Positions 22,428-32,793 of a stretch of 64,000 bases of DNA are shown here, piece after piece. The notes under the pieces are model-generated. The model was not told where the DNA came from and did not search any database. It was given only the letters and a program-made list of their open reading frames with translations. The DNA is from Trichaptum fuscoviolaceum (Eukaryota > Basidiomycota > Agaricomycetes > Hymenochaetales > Trichaptaceae). The first letter of the stretch is position 1. Each line of letters begins with the position of its first letter. The position numbers and the translations under genes are program-made. Location of the stretch: NCBI GenBank assembly GCA_910574455.1, contig CAJSYZ010000007.1, positions 4,955,974-5,019,973 of the forward strand, written 5' to 3'.

Positions 22428-23998
22428 TCACAACTCTGCTTCCCATCTAATTGTACTTTCTTGAATTGGTGAGTTCTGCATACTGGCTTCGCGTAAATGT
22501 ATAGATATCCGAGACACCATCGTGACGGTGATACTGATCGGTGTATTTTTAATGTTTCCTCAGTCTACAAAAGTTAGCTCACTCACGATGTGGCAAATCT
22601 AACGAACAAGGTTGTCAAAAAGCGCGATAGTAACACCAATGGCAGCAATTTCAACTTACTGCCCAAGGACGTTCTTGATTCCATTCTGTAAAACGACTAC
22701 GTTAGCTTTGATGGTACATGTTAGCTTCATATACGAACCGATATATGTACTCACTGGACTGGTGATAATCATTATCGCTAATGCCTTACGATAAGAAAAA
22801 GACAAGTTATTTCGCATGGAACGGGAACAGTAGTAGAGCTTACAAGGTTGATTAAAAAGACGACACTGGATGACATGACGTAATGTAGATTTCATTACAC
22901 AGCTCAAAATCTGATAGAATCTCTTACATATAGTATAAAATTCCATCGCGAAGAAAGGTCTTGACCATCGTCATTCTAACCTGTTCTCGATACAAGGACA
23001 GAACTCCGTATAAAGTGAGGGCCATGATGACTGTATCAAACAGGATTGGTCCAATAGCTGCAAGAGAGTTTTGCCCTGTCTTACGAGGGTCGAACTCTAT
23101 AACACAGCCTTTACGTACTGTTTGAGCTACGTCAAGGCAATACTAAGTGGTGCCTCAACTTACTGTGAATACCGGTATGATGGGGAACAGCTACATTGAT
23201 TAGCGCATACGATGAAGAATCTTGGAATATTGTAGAGATAAACTCACGTATTGCATCTACTAACAACCAAGTGAACGAGCCAACTTGAAATGCACAGAGC
23301 ATGACCAACATGCCAAGCACCAGTTTCCGTCGCGGCCCACAGAACAGAGCAGAGACTCTTATTGACATCATTAACCCAGTTACCCCGAGTATAACGATGC
23401 ATCGAAGTCCTTCATAGTATATAAAGTTCTTACACACCCCTTGCGTAAAAACGGGTAGAAAGTATGCTACACGAAAAGGTGTATCGGTGAGTTCTCAAAT
23501 TAAGTTAACTGCGCAAAGATTTGACAAACCCAATAAAGTCAGAATGAATGCCACAGGTGATAGATATCTGTTCTGTACTGAATTAACCCGTGAAGTTGCG
23601 ACAGAAACGCGGATTACTTACTACGAAAAATAACAGAATGTCTTTGGCCAAGCTATAAGTGGAGTGAACATGAGTAGAGGAGCAGATTAGACGAACAGAA
23701 ACTCCGATGATTCCTCCAGTTCCAAATATATTTCACCTCGCCAGGAAAAGTGAGGATATGGTCATAGACTAGGAGGGTAAAGCTCGCGAATCCTATGTTC
23801 TATTTGGATAATGTCAAAACGTCTGTGTGCATGGCTGCATACACAGATAAACCCACAGATGTTACCGTGCTGTTGAGAAGAAATGTGGATTTCGTAAATG
23901 AGAGCAGGCGAACCAGGAATACATGTATATTAACGAACGTACAGGTGAAGAACATCTCTGGTGACTTCGTCATCGAGTTCAGTCGCTTGGGAGAGCAT
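22428..23998 (-). CDS. DUF6533 multi-pass membrane protein (paralogue B)
   Basis: Start ATG 23998 (MLSQATELDDEV), micro-exon 23869-23857 (13 nt), then the signature NIGFASFTLLVYDHILTFPG with EVKYIWNWR. Later blocks: FILTLLG, VCKNFIYYEGLRCIVILGVT, GLMMSIRVSALF, FQVGSFTWLLVD, ILFDTVIMALTLYGVLSLYR, DGILYY, IVVFLINLALAIMIITSP, NGIKNVLGQ, and the C-terminal ITVTMVSRISIHLREA. Exon order and splice phases match paralogue A almost block for block, so the pair may be a tandem duplication. No enzymatic motif is visible; a membrane protein of unknown role. Confidence 0.75.
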
Positions 23999-24673
23999 TT
24001 TGTTAATTCTGCAAAAGCTCACCTCATATCAAGAGTTTAAGTATACCCAACGCATTTGAATGTTGGAAGGGTAGGGAAGAGATGCATGTTTCAGGCAATC
24101 AGGGATACCACAAGCATAGCCCGTATCCGCGTTACTATCACTGATTTTACTCCCGCCTAACAATGAGATCAAATTTGAAAGGTTTCCTTCTTGCTGGGTT
24201 TATTACAGTAGCACAGAAGTTGATGTAAGGAAGAGCTCGGGCAGAATTGTGAAGGCCATGAGTAATCGTACACCTGAAAAGAGATAAGAAAGTTAACTGC
24301 GCATTGAATAGCAAGAGCAAATCTCACCTCCCGATGGCGATAACTTGAAAGAGTTCGTCGTGCACAGCACGAGCGAGAAGCCAATCGGCGACGGATTGGC
24401 TTTGCAAATTAGTTGCACTCCCGCGGATCGCAGATCGATTGCTGCCGGTCAGTTTATCGGTTGATCACGTCAGATATTTTGACGTTACTTGAGATCTTTC
24501 AAGTTCAATTGAACCAACAAAAACTGTCTTTGATATGCTGGTAGTGAACTCGGAAGAACGTGACTTGGGCCGCACTGGCATAACTAGACTCGATCTTGCG
24601 CTCCCGCACAAATTGTTATTGACTATCTAGAAAGAAATGCAAAACTCGCGGTCTTCATCGTGCGTCGCCACTG

Positions 24674-24741
24674 TTTTGAGGCTCGATGTCGTCCTTGTTG
24701 TGGTCGATGATGAAGAGACATGACGCGACTTCAAGTTGACG
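24674..24741 (+). repeat. dispersed repeat R1 fragment
   Basis: Shares GTCGTCCTTGTTGTGGTCGA, TGATGAAGAGA and CTTCAAGTTGACG with 43456-43533. A weaker relative lies at 31921-31960. Confidence 0.65.
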
Positions 24742-24869
24742 GGCCCGTAGATTTTGGTGTGCGATTGGTGTGCAAGATTGGTGTGGTGGCAGTGTCCTTG
24801 TCAGCCAATCACTGCAGGCCTGCCGAAGCTCGCCTCCGCACACCAATCTTCGTTTTTGGTTTGTTCTGC

Positions 24870-25010
24870 ACAGCATTTTACCATTTCGTCCTAGACCCTT
24901 CACACCATTCTCTCATTTCGTCCTAGACAACACCATTCTCCCATTTCGACCGAGACCCTTCACACCATTTCTTCATTTGTCCAAGACCCCTGCACACCAC
25001 TCCATAGCCA
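24870..25010 (+). repeat. degenerate tandem array (CCCTTCACACCA)
   Basis: About four imperfect units of the form GACCCTTCACACCATT plus C/T-rich sequence (CATTTCGTCCTA). A related array with the same GACCCTTCACACCA core lies at 28680-28880. Confidence 0.6.
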
Positions 25011-25846
25011 CTCCGAATATAGCAATAGACATAATATGTACTTGTAATTATAGCGTGCTGTGTACTTCCCCGCCACGAAGCGTAGCGTAGTAGAGGGATG
25101 TGTGGCCGCGAAAAAATTATCGAATTGTCAGCAAGTAAGCATTACAAATCACATATTGACCAATCCCATGTCTCCGATCCTCGGATCAAATCACTTTTGA
25201 AACCGTTTTTTGCTCAGGGTCTTACATTTCTCGGGCATACCTGCTCTTCTTCTCTTCCTATAGCTTTTTGTATGGCTTTTACGCTATTTTAATACTTTTC
25301 CTCTCGGTCTTAATCTCTTAAGCCCCTATGTCCTCCATTATCTGCTATTTTAATCTCCATATCCTTGCCCTCTTTGTACATAGTATGTGTTTGCCCCCCT
25401 TTTTTCCCTCCCTCTTTCCTTCCTTACCCTGAAATCCGCATTACTCCGCATCGCAACTTGAACATACATCCGCTCCTCCGCCATCCGTTCTTGTACTCAA
25501 ACTCTTTGTGTTCTCGCTCGGAAACTTTCATACCACGATACAGCGCCTCATCATCTGCTGTTTCCTTGCGAAGGAACTCGATCAGCTGGAGGCCCAAGTG
25601 TAATGTAACGCTGACCTGGCTTTCCTTTCACTTGGTTCCCGGGCCGTTACTCTGGATTCTCGGATTGTATTCTCGGCAACAGTTCACTGTGAAGGACAAG
25701 AACCGATTGTTCTTGTCCTCCGACTGCCCTTCAACAGTCTCGACTTCAGCTTCAAGACAGCTAGAAGACTTCAAATATCAAGCATCATCAAGTGGACTTC
25801 GCACATTCTCATATACATAGGACACACAGCATCACGTCAATTCAAA

Positions 25847-27166
25847 ATGAACGGCATGGAGGCAATGTTAACCGGTGACCAGGTAAGCTTCCTTTCCACA
25901 AATCTATCAAGCTCAGTGGCTCATACCTTAACCCTGATGCGTCATGTTCTATGAACTTGTCTTCGGCAGGGTGAGTTTCCTCTGTTCCAACCCATAACCC
26001 TCACTGACTCCGCCTTCATTAGCTGCCCTTCCGTGGGAGGGATCGTAAAGATCTTGAAGCCATCGCACTGTACGAAAACGCGTTCATTCCTCGATGGTTC
26101 CGCAAGCGTTTCCCAGAGGCGTGCCATCTGATGCGGCGTCTGCTAGCCAAAAACCCAGACCACCGCATTCCCATGCAGGATACCTTGCAGAGCCGGTACT
26201 TCCGAGGAGTGTAAGTCGACCACCCGCATCTGCGCCATTCTCTAGCTGACCTTCGCCACAGAAACTGGGATCAGGTCGCAAATAAGACACAGCCCGTCCC
26301 CGCCGAGTGGAAGACTGCACCGCATAAGGTCCAGGAAGGCACGTACCTCAGCATGTGTGTCCTTGTCGACGACCCGAAGGCTCTCATGCGCTGGCGTCCT
26401 GACCCCGCTGAGTATGAGTTCCTCGCTCCCCTTCGCTGGCGACTAGGGAAAGTATCTAGCCTGCTTTTCGCTCATCTTCATGCAGCCGCTAACGTTCTCT
26501 CCTGATCTGCGAGAGGATCGTCTCGCAGTTGGCCTCAGAGTCAAAGAGATCCTTGGTCGTCGCAGCCGTCAGCCCCACGAGTTCGCGACAATTCCACTGA
26601 ACGAGCCCATCCCATCGCCTACGCTTCCAGTCAAGGAGGAGCCTCGCGACATTGAGATGGCGGACATCCCACACAGTCCTTTGCCGTATGACTTCCCACA
26701 CCCAATCACCGACGACAGCCATCGTGACACGCCAGCTGCTCGACAAAGCTTGTTACCAGTATGCGATCGTTCTATTGGTTCAGGCAGAAAATGCGTTCAG
26801 GAAGAGGTCAAGAAGACAACTGGGTTTTCCCTCTTCGACGTGTCTATCGTTCCCGTCCCGGAGTACAAGCCAGCTGTCAATGTCAACTCGGCCACATTCC
26901 AAAAACCCGAATCGTACCCAAAGCTGTTCTTTTCCTACGGGTTGAGCGAGAGCCCTGTGGTCAAACAAGAAGCAGCTCCCAGGTCGCCACAGTTCATGTA
27001 TCCGACCTTGACATACACTTTGTCGCTATCGCCGCTCACCCCATATCAAATGCTCAGCAGTGAAGACCTCACGAAGCCAGTCGACTTTCTCACTTTATGT
27101 AGAGCACTGGAGGGACCGAAAGGGAAGGCCTACCGACGATTATCTGTTTGCACTCGTTCATGGTAA
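25847..27166 (+). CDS. truncated protein-kinase C-lobe protein
   Basis: ATG 25847 with exons 25847-25882, 26023-26210, then from 26262. The start MEAMLTGDQLPFRG matches the kinase helix-F region. The segment IPRWFRKRF, LMRRLLAKNPDHRI and SRYFRGVNWDQV matches the end of an AGC-type kinase C-lobe and its extension. No ATP-binding lobe, HRD or DFG was found upstream, so it cannot be an active kinase. If unspliced, the frame stops at 26505. A 34-nt GT..AG segment (26452-26485), unusually short for an intron, would join it to a 226-residue Pro/Ser-rich tail. From 27060 to 27461 another frame (HWRDRKGRPTDDYLFALVHG) looks as protein-like as the annotated one, hinting at a frameshift or missed intron. 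It may be a pseudogene. Confidence 0.45.
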
Positions 27167-27461
27167 CTTGGCCGATGTTCTATACTGTCCAGTGGCTGCG
27201 AATGCGACACTCTCTGTCGATCCCTCTCCTATTGCTTTACCTGAAGTCTCTGCCGATCAAGTATTTGTTCTTACTGAAGTTTTGTCGCCAACGTTCCTTG
27301 AAGAGGAGCCACCGAAATCAACTATCCAATATGCCTTGAACCAAACTGTACGGCGAAGTCAACTGGGGCAACAACACCACGAGAAGCCTCTACCATCCGG
27401 TAACTGTATTCTTTTGGCATTCTTGCTACATCGATCCCTCACTTGGCTGTTGAGACTGTAA

Positions 27462-28894
27462 GATCTGAGACATTGTGAAATTATCAACTCAGACTTAGCA
27501 GCTCGCCCCGATAACGAGCTATCGTTCTGATGGGCTGCCTCTTTTGTCGTGTGCCGTGGCCATAGAAAATGAAAATGCGGTCTTCGTCTACTTTGCGGTT
27601 GAATTTGTCAGGAAGGACATCACAACTAACCGGAACCTATATCAAAGTCCCGTGGAATGGTTTGGGCGTCGCGTGGCATGGATGGACAAGATTTTTCCTT
27701 CAGGATCTCCGGCCGGTTGCATGCCCGTACGGTCGTTTGCTCGTCCACTCATTGCATTGTCTTTTGTGTGATCGCCGGTGACCTCCGTGCTTAGGCAGGA
27801 CTATGACTTGTGCTCAGGTACAGTTTTCCCCTTGCTATTTGGCTTCAAGTATTGGCCGGTAGCCTTCCTGCTTGTCCGGTGTCCGGTGTATGTGTCTGGC
27901 GGGCTTTGTACGAGCACTGGATGCAATTGTTACGACCTAGAGTGGTTCCTTCGCTTTCGAGACCCTGAATCAGACACAGACGACGATCGGACGCAATGAG
28001 CGGTGGTTCTCACTCTGAGAAGCACTTTACAAGTCAATTAAGCTATTCTACACATCAGAGTTAAAGATAAACACATCACCTGAGAAGCACTTTACAAGAG
28101 GCCAAAAGTGGAGTGCTTCGCAGGGGGATCCGCGGTTTTGATGAACAAAGGTAAAAACTATACAGTACCAAGCCACTGGACCCTGATCCGACTAGGTCCG
28201 ACCTGTACCGCTCACGTAAGTCGGAGTTCGGGGTCCCGCTCAAGTCGGGGTCCCGCATCGGTAGAGCGGAGGTTCGAGTCGGAGTGGTGGAAGAAAGAAA
28301 GAAAAGGGAATTGCTTGCAGGGCGCTTGTCCTAGCGGCCTGCAAACATACAGGCAAGTAATCTACGCAAAAAGGAATAGAATCGGAGTCAAAGATAGTCC
28401 ACTTTCGGAGCGGACATGTCGGGGATCCGACTCAGAGTGTGATCGGAAAAGAAAATAAAAGAAAAATAAAATAAATAAAATAACCTGAGGCGGATTCCTG
28501 ACAGCAATCAAGGTGTTACAACAGACATCTTGCTTACCACATTCAATGCATTCCCCATAGTTTGTTCAGACATTTGTGGCGGGGACAAGCTGGCTCTGAC
28601 AGCGCTATATAATATATAGTCTATGGTGACGACACACGCATGTGCCTTATAATTGCCCTTTTTGTGCTCCAGAATCCACTTATGGGTAGATCCTTCACAC
28701 CAAAGTCCCTTTATAGATGGACCCTTCACACCAAAATCCCTTTTTGTACGTCTCCTTTGCCTATCTCGGATACAACTGTCTACTTTCGGATGAACCCTTC
28801 ACACCAGTTCCATTTGCTGGTTGACCCTGCACACCAAAATCTACTTAAGGGGATTTCTTGCACATCAATTACACACCAAATTCAGGCAGCCCAA
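27462..28894. other. gap before the foldback element
   Basis: No gene was recognised. An imperfect direct repeat of CTGAGAAGCACTTTACAAG occurs at 28015 and 28081, and the second CCCTTCACACCA array lies at 28680-28880. Confidence 0.4.
28680..28880 (+). repeat. degenerate tandem array (CCTTCACACCA), second site
   Basis: Repeats of GATCCTTCACACCA, GGACCCTTCACACCA, GAACCCTTCACACCA and GACCCTGCACACCA at spacings of about 30-80 bp. The core is the same as in 24870-25010. The array lies directly against the left target repeat of the foldback element. Confidence 0.6.
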
Positions 28895-29398
28895 CAGTCT
28901 CCTACCCAAACCCTCCCACGGTTCGGAAGAGGCCGAGGCCTCAGGGTCCAAGTTGAAGTTGAGGGGGACCCATCCTCCCGTAGGGAGGGTCTGGCCTCCA
29001 ATATTTTAGCCGAGCGCGCTCGTTGTAAGGGTCCACCCCCGAGCGTTGCTTACCGTGGGAATAAATGCTCTGAACTCATTTTTTGTGCACCTAGCATGTA
29101 GTTGGTATTTATCTCACTATACTAGTCCTTAAGTAAGTTTCAGGCAATGTTAATATCCTATAAAGAAAGCTACAATGCCGAATGAATTGGGATAAAACTT
29201 CGAGCCCAAGTCAAGCCCCGAACTGCCGCCATTCCCACGGTAAGCAACGCTCGGGGGTGGACCCTTACGACGAGCGCGCTCGGCTAAAATATTGGAGGCC
29301 AGACCCTCCCTACGGGAGGATGGGTCCCCCTCAACTTCAACTTGGACCCTGAGGCCTCGGCCTCTTCCGAACCGTGGGAGGGTTTGGGTAGGAGACTG
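28895..29398. mobile_element. foldback element with 168-bp inverted arms (MULE-like)
   Basis: Arms 28895-29062 and 29231-29398 are inverted copies with a single mismatch seen, separated by a 168-bp spacer. Termini are CAGTCTCCTACC and its complement. A 9-bp direct repeat GCAGCCCAA flanks it (28886-28894 and 29399-29407). Long inverted repeats with a 9-bp target duplication are typical of Mutator-like elements. There is no transposase, so it is non-autonomous. Short frames in the arms are by-products of the inverted repeat. Confidence 0.9.
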
Positions 29399-29577
29399 GC
29401 AGCCCAAGTAACGATGCCAATCTTTCAAGTTACCGAGCATTCTCTAAACCTCTATACATGATTCCTGTCATACAATTAATAATACTACATAACGCAAAAG
29501 CTCTACGTGACGGCAATAAAGATTGATAAAGAAATATGGGAAGAAAATAATGTCTTCGATAAATAGCCTATAGCTAA

Positions 29578-30649
29578 TCACACGGGGCTAGAAATCACTG
29601 CGTTACCGTCATCGCTATCAGTATCGCTGTCCGAGTAGTCGATGGGTCCATATCTCGCTTGATGTGCCGCTAGCGCTTTCTTAGCATGTCGCAATGCCTC
29701 CGCCCAGCCCGCAGCAGTCGACTGCATACGTAGTGGTGCTTCGCGCGCAAGCTGCTCTGGAGACCTAGCCCGTGAAAGGGGAACAGGCGACGAAAAGAAT
29801 GCGATCTCGCCTATTGACGTCATACTCAGATTAGATAGCGTATCGGGAATTGGAAGAGTGCGGAGATATGTGGGAGAACGCGAGACGTACCCGGGTTCCA
29901 TATACCCATGCCAGCGGCGACAGTATACAGCTCATCGCAGCCATACGCCTCTCTGGCCGGTCGCAACTTCGACTCAATGATGGGTATCGAGCGCGTACAG
30001 CAATGCAGACGTGCATGAGAAAGTGAGATCAGGAACGGCCCGTCCTGGTCGACTGCTGCATGAGAATATCGCGTCCGGGACGTGTCGGGAAACACGACAT
30101 GCTCCTCGCGTACAGCCCCGTGTGTCCAACCAGCACCATGTAGTCGGATTAGTTTCTCGATTGCGCGGAGACTAAGTTGCTCTTAGTTCACCGGACAGTG
30201 CCATATGCGTGGCGAGCTCACCTGAAGTCAGCGGGTGCATGTACAAGCTTGGTATTCGGAGGGGGTCCAACGAAGTCAAGCACCAGACAGGTCACGAATC
30301 CGTCCGTGGTCGCGCCACGAAACAGACCGTGCATGCGGGGGACGACCGATCCCTGCAGCTCGCGCAACTGGTCATACTTCTCCGCCTCGTCTTGCTTACG
30401 CGTCTCGAAGTAACAAGATACCACAATCTTCAGGGCAACCTCGATGACCCTTTCCTCTCCCTGACCATAATTGTCCGGCAGCGCTTCCGATTGCGGGGGC
30501 AAATGCAGCTTGCCGCGCAGCACGCGAGAGTGCTGGGTCCGCGCGACTAAACCAACGTCATCGACTACCAAGTCTCCGGAAAATCTGCAGTAGTCGGTCG
30601 ATGAAAGCGTATATACTGTATGTCGCCGTCGAATGCGCAGTGTACTCAT
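29578..30649 (-). CDS. protein-kinase-like protein lacking catalytic residues
   Basis: Exons 30649-30222, 30171-29891, 29810-29578 give 313 residues. Start at ATG 30649, because the longer frame upstream has no ATG. The N-lobe keeps the ATP lysine context VALKIVV and a helix-C-like EAEKYDQLRELQGSVVPRMH, with hinge CLVLDFVG. In the catalytic loop IRLHGAGWTHGAVREEHVV the expected H-x-D is HGA, and the DFG-equivalent reads ISLSHA instead of the family's IDFSHA. Basidiomycetes have many such small kinase-like proteins, usually with HND. I infer a pseudokinase. The C-terminus is a Ser/Asp-rich acidic tail. Confidence 0.75.
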
Positions 30650-32793
30650 GGTGGCGGGAGTCAAAGGATCGCGAAGTTGAGAATTGGTCGAGTTTCCCGG
30701 TAATGGCAAGGAATTATCGGTCAAGCATATTGCTGACTCATCGACTTTCCTAAATGTTCTCAGCTGCCAATGTTCCCAGCTGCCAATGTTCCGATGTACT
30801 CATGTACGTCGCACATGAGCAAGGCTCTGGGTGGTCTTGCACAGTACTCCTGTGTGAGAAGTCAGCAAGGCAAGTTCTCGCTTTCCTCACAATGGCGTCG
30901 ACCATCAGCTTGTCAACTGACAATCATCTTTTGAGTATAGTTGGATTCACGAGTACCTTCAAGAGGGACCGAGAACCAAAGCAATAAGTTCCGCTCGAAT
31001 CTCCGTCTGCGTGGTGGTAAGCTTCAGTCATATGGAAAATGGTGCACTGAGTAAGGGAACATGTTGTTAATTTCATTCTAGGCTGTGCAGCCCGAAACAG
31101 TCTCCTAATGTGGTTTAGAGGATGCTTCTGAATGGTGATATAGATACAATACTCACAGGAACTTGGCAAGCGTAATCTCTACAATTGGGAGAGCTGGTGG
31201 ACCTGGCGCCAAAAGGAAGGCCTTTCAATTACCAGACCCTGTAGCGTATATCTTGGAAAGCCAATAATTCCTTACGTCTATTGCAATCAATATATCCGTG
31301 CAAAGCCAAGGGACCCAGACGCTTACGGAAAGAGCGCAGGTTCAAGCGGCGTACAGTGAAGCGAGTAACTTGAGATGAATGTCGCCACACAGGCTCCGAA
31401 TCGCCGAGACGTGATGTCCGAAACCAATGACCGCAGAGGCCGAGATACGAAATCTCTCATACAGCAAAACACGCATGGATGGAGGCCGGCGGATACAAAA
31501 GCGGAGCCCGAGACTTGAGCCGGCTGAGATGTTGGTAGTAGCCGAAGAGTGAGGATTCCGAACTTTGCAATGACTCGGTTAGAAATTTTATGTGAATGGT
31601 TTCGCCGAGGGGTACGTGAATTATACCAGTTAAGATCCGGGTTATAGACCCATTCATTTTCGAAACGAAGACCTTCTACATCCCTTGCCACTCAGCTAGC
31701 TTCCAGAGATCCAGTATACATGATAACAAGGTGCATAAGAGGAGAGGGAGTGGATGATTTATGGCCTTCATTATGTGTTGACACCTTGTTGTTGTGGTTG
31801 ATGATCGGGCTCGGAGGCATTATAGGGACATATGTCCAATGGCCCGGAGGCATATTAAAGTAGGAGCATATGCTCGAAGAGGTTGCGAAAAAACCTTGAG
31901 ATGTTATTGCGTCGACACCGTCGTGAGGCTCGAAGTCGTCCTTGTCGTTGTGGTCGATTATAAAATGCTAGATTATTATAACTTGGAACGAAGCAGGCAA
32001 GAATAAGATGAGATGCATGTCAAGGTTAAAAGGAAGAGAGTTAAATTGAAGAATAATGTTTGTATGTATGAATACACACTGAACCAAATAAACTCAAATA
32101 ACGCGCACTGGCACGCGATTTCAGCCTCAGACACGTGACCTCTATTCTATCGTGTTCAACTCTTTCAGGCCTCACCTTTAACTCAGTTACTTACCACCTT
32201 CAGGCTCAACTTTTAAGAGTCTAAATAGCCCATTATACTCCAGAAGCTGAAACTCATAGTACAAGTGAGCTGGGTTTGTCTTTTCTAAGATAATGGGATT
32301 AATCAAGCTGTTTTCCGACATATGTTCATGTGCTTTTTTCATACTTATTTAGTGACAGAGTACACTTTCCCATGGACTCAGGAGGTACATGATGCAGCGT
32401 TGCTTTCAAGATTGACTATGTTTGTTATTGTCCTCACGGGCAGGCAAAGTCACTGGCAATTCTACGACATTAAATCAAATTTTTGATAAGAGATCCATTA
32501 CAAGGTTAAATTTGACACTTGTCAATAAAACTAACATTCAACTACTTCACCTCAAGTATCACGGTATGAAGAGAAGATTGAAAGTAAAGAGAAGAAGGAT
32601 TTGCGACACATATGGTCCTAAGTAGTACCCCGCGAAAAAAGTGCTGGCCGTTCTCTGTTATACTCCGTCTCCGGGCCGGCGGCCACCCACGCTTCAATAT
32701 CTATTCCTGCTTCCGCAGCGTGCTTTCGCAAGTTGTTCACGATGCGAACAGCTTGGGAACAATCTACTTGTACTTCGTTCAAAACTCACGACA
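30650..32793. other. 2.1-kb gap, no gene recognised
   Basis: Contains an R1-like fragment (31921-31960). A weaker similar motif (GTTGTTGTGGTTGATGATC) starts near 31786. A 122-codon minus frame at 31323-31691 resembles nothing known. Confidence 0.4.

Larger units (their letters stand above)
23999..25846. other. 1.8-kb gap with repeat pieces
   Basis: No complete gene. It includes an R1 fragment (24674-24741), a degenerate tandem array (24870-25010) and a pyrimidine-rich stretch (25385-25430) that probably belongs to the promoter of the next gene. Confidence 0.45.

Noticed and set aside
25365..25820. 152-codon frame upstream of the kinase fragment as a gene
   Set aside because: Low-complexity, pyrimidine-driven composition; probably promoter and leader sequence.
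28245..28285. tRNA-like GGTTCGAGTC sequence
   Set aside because: No acceptor stem, D arm or anticodon arm can be folded around it.
28890..29440. Two similar open frames on opposite strands (SPTQTLPRFGRGRG..) as paralogous genes
   Set aside because: They are the two arms of one inverted repeat; there is no start, domain or codon-level conservation beyond the DNA identity.
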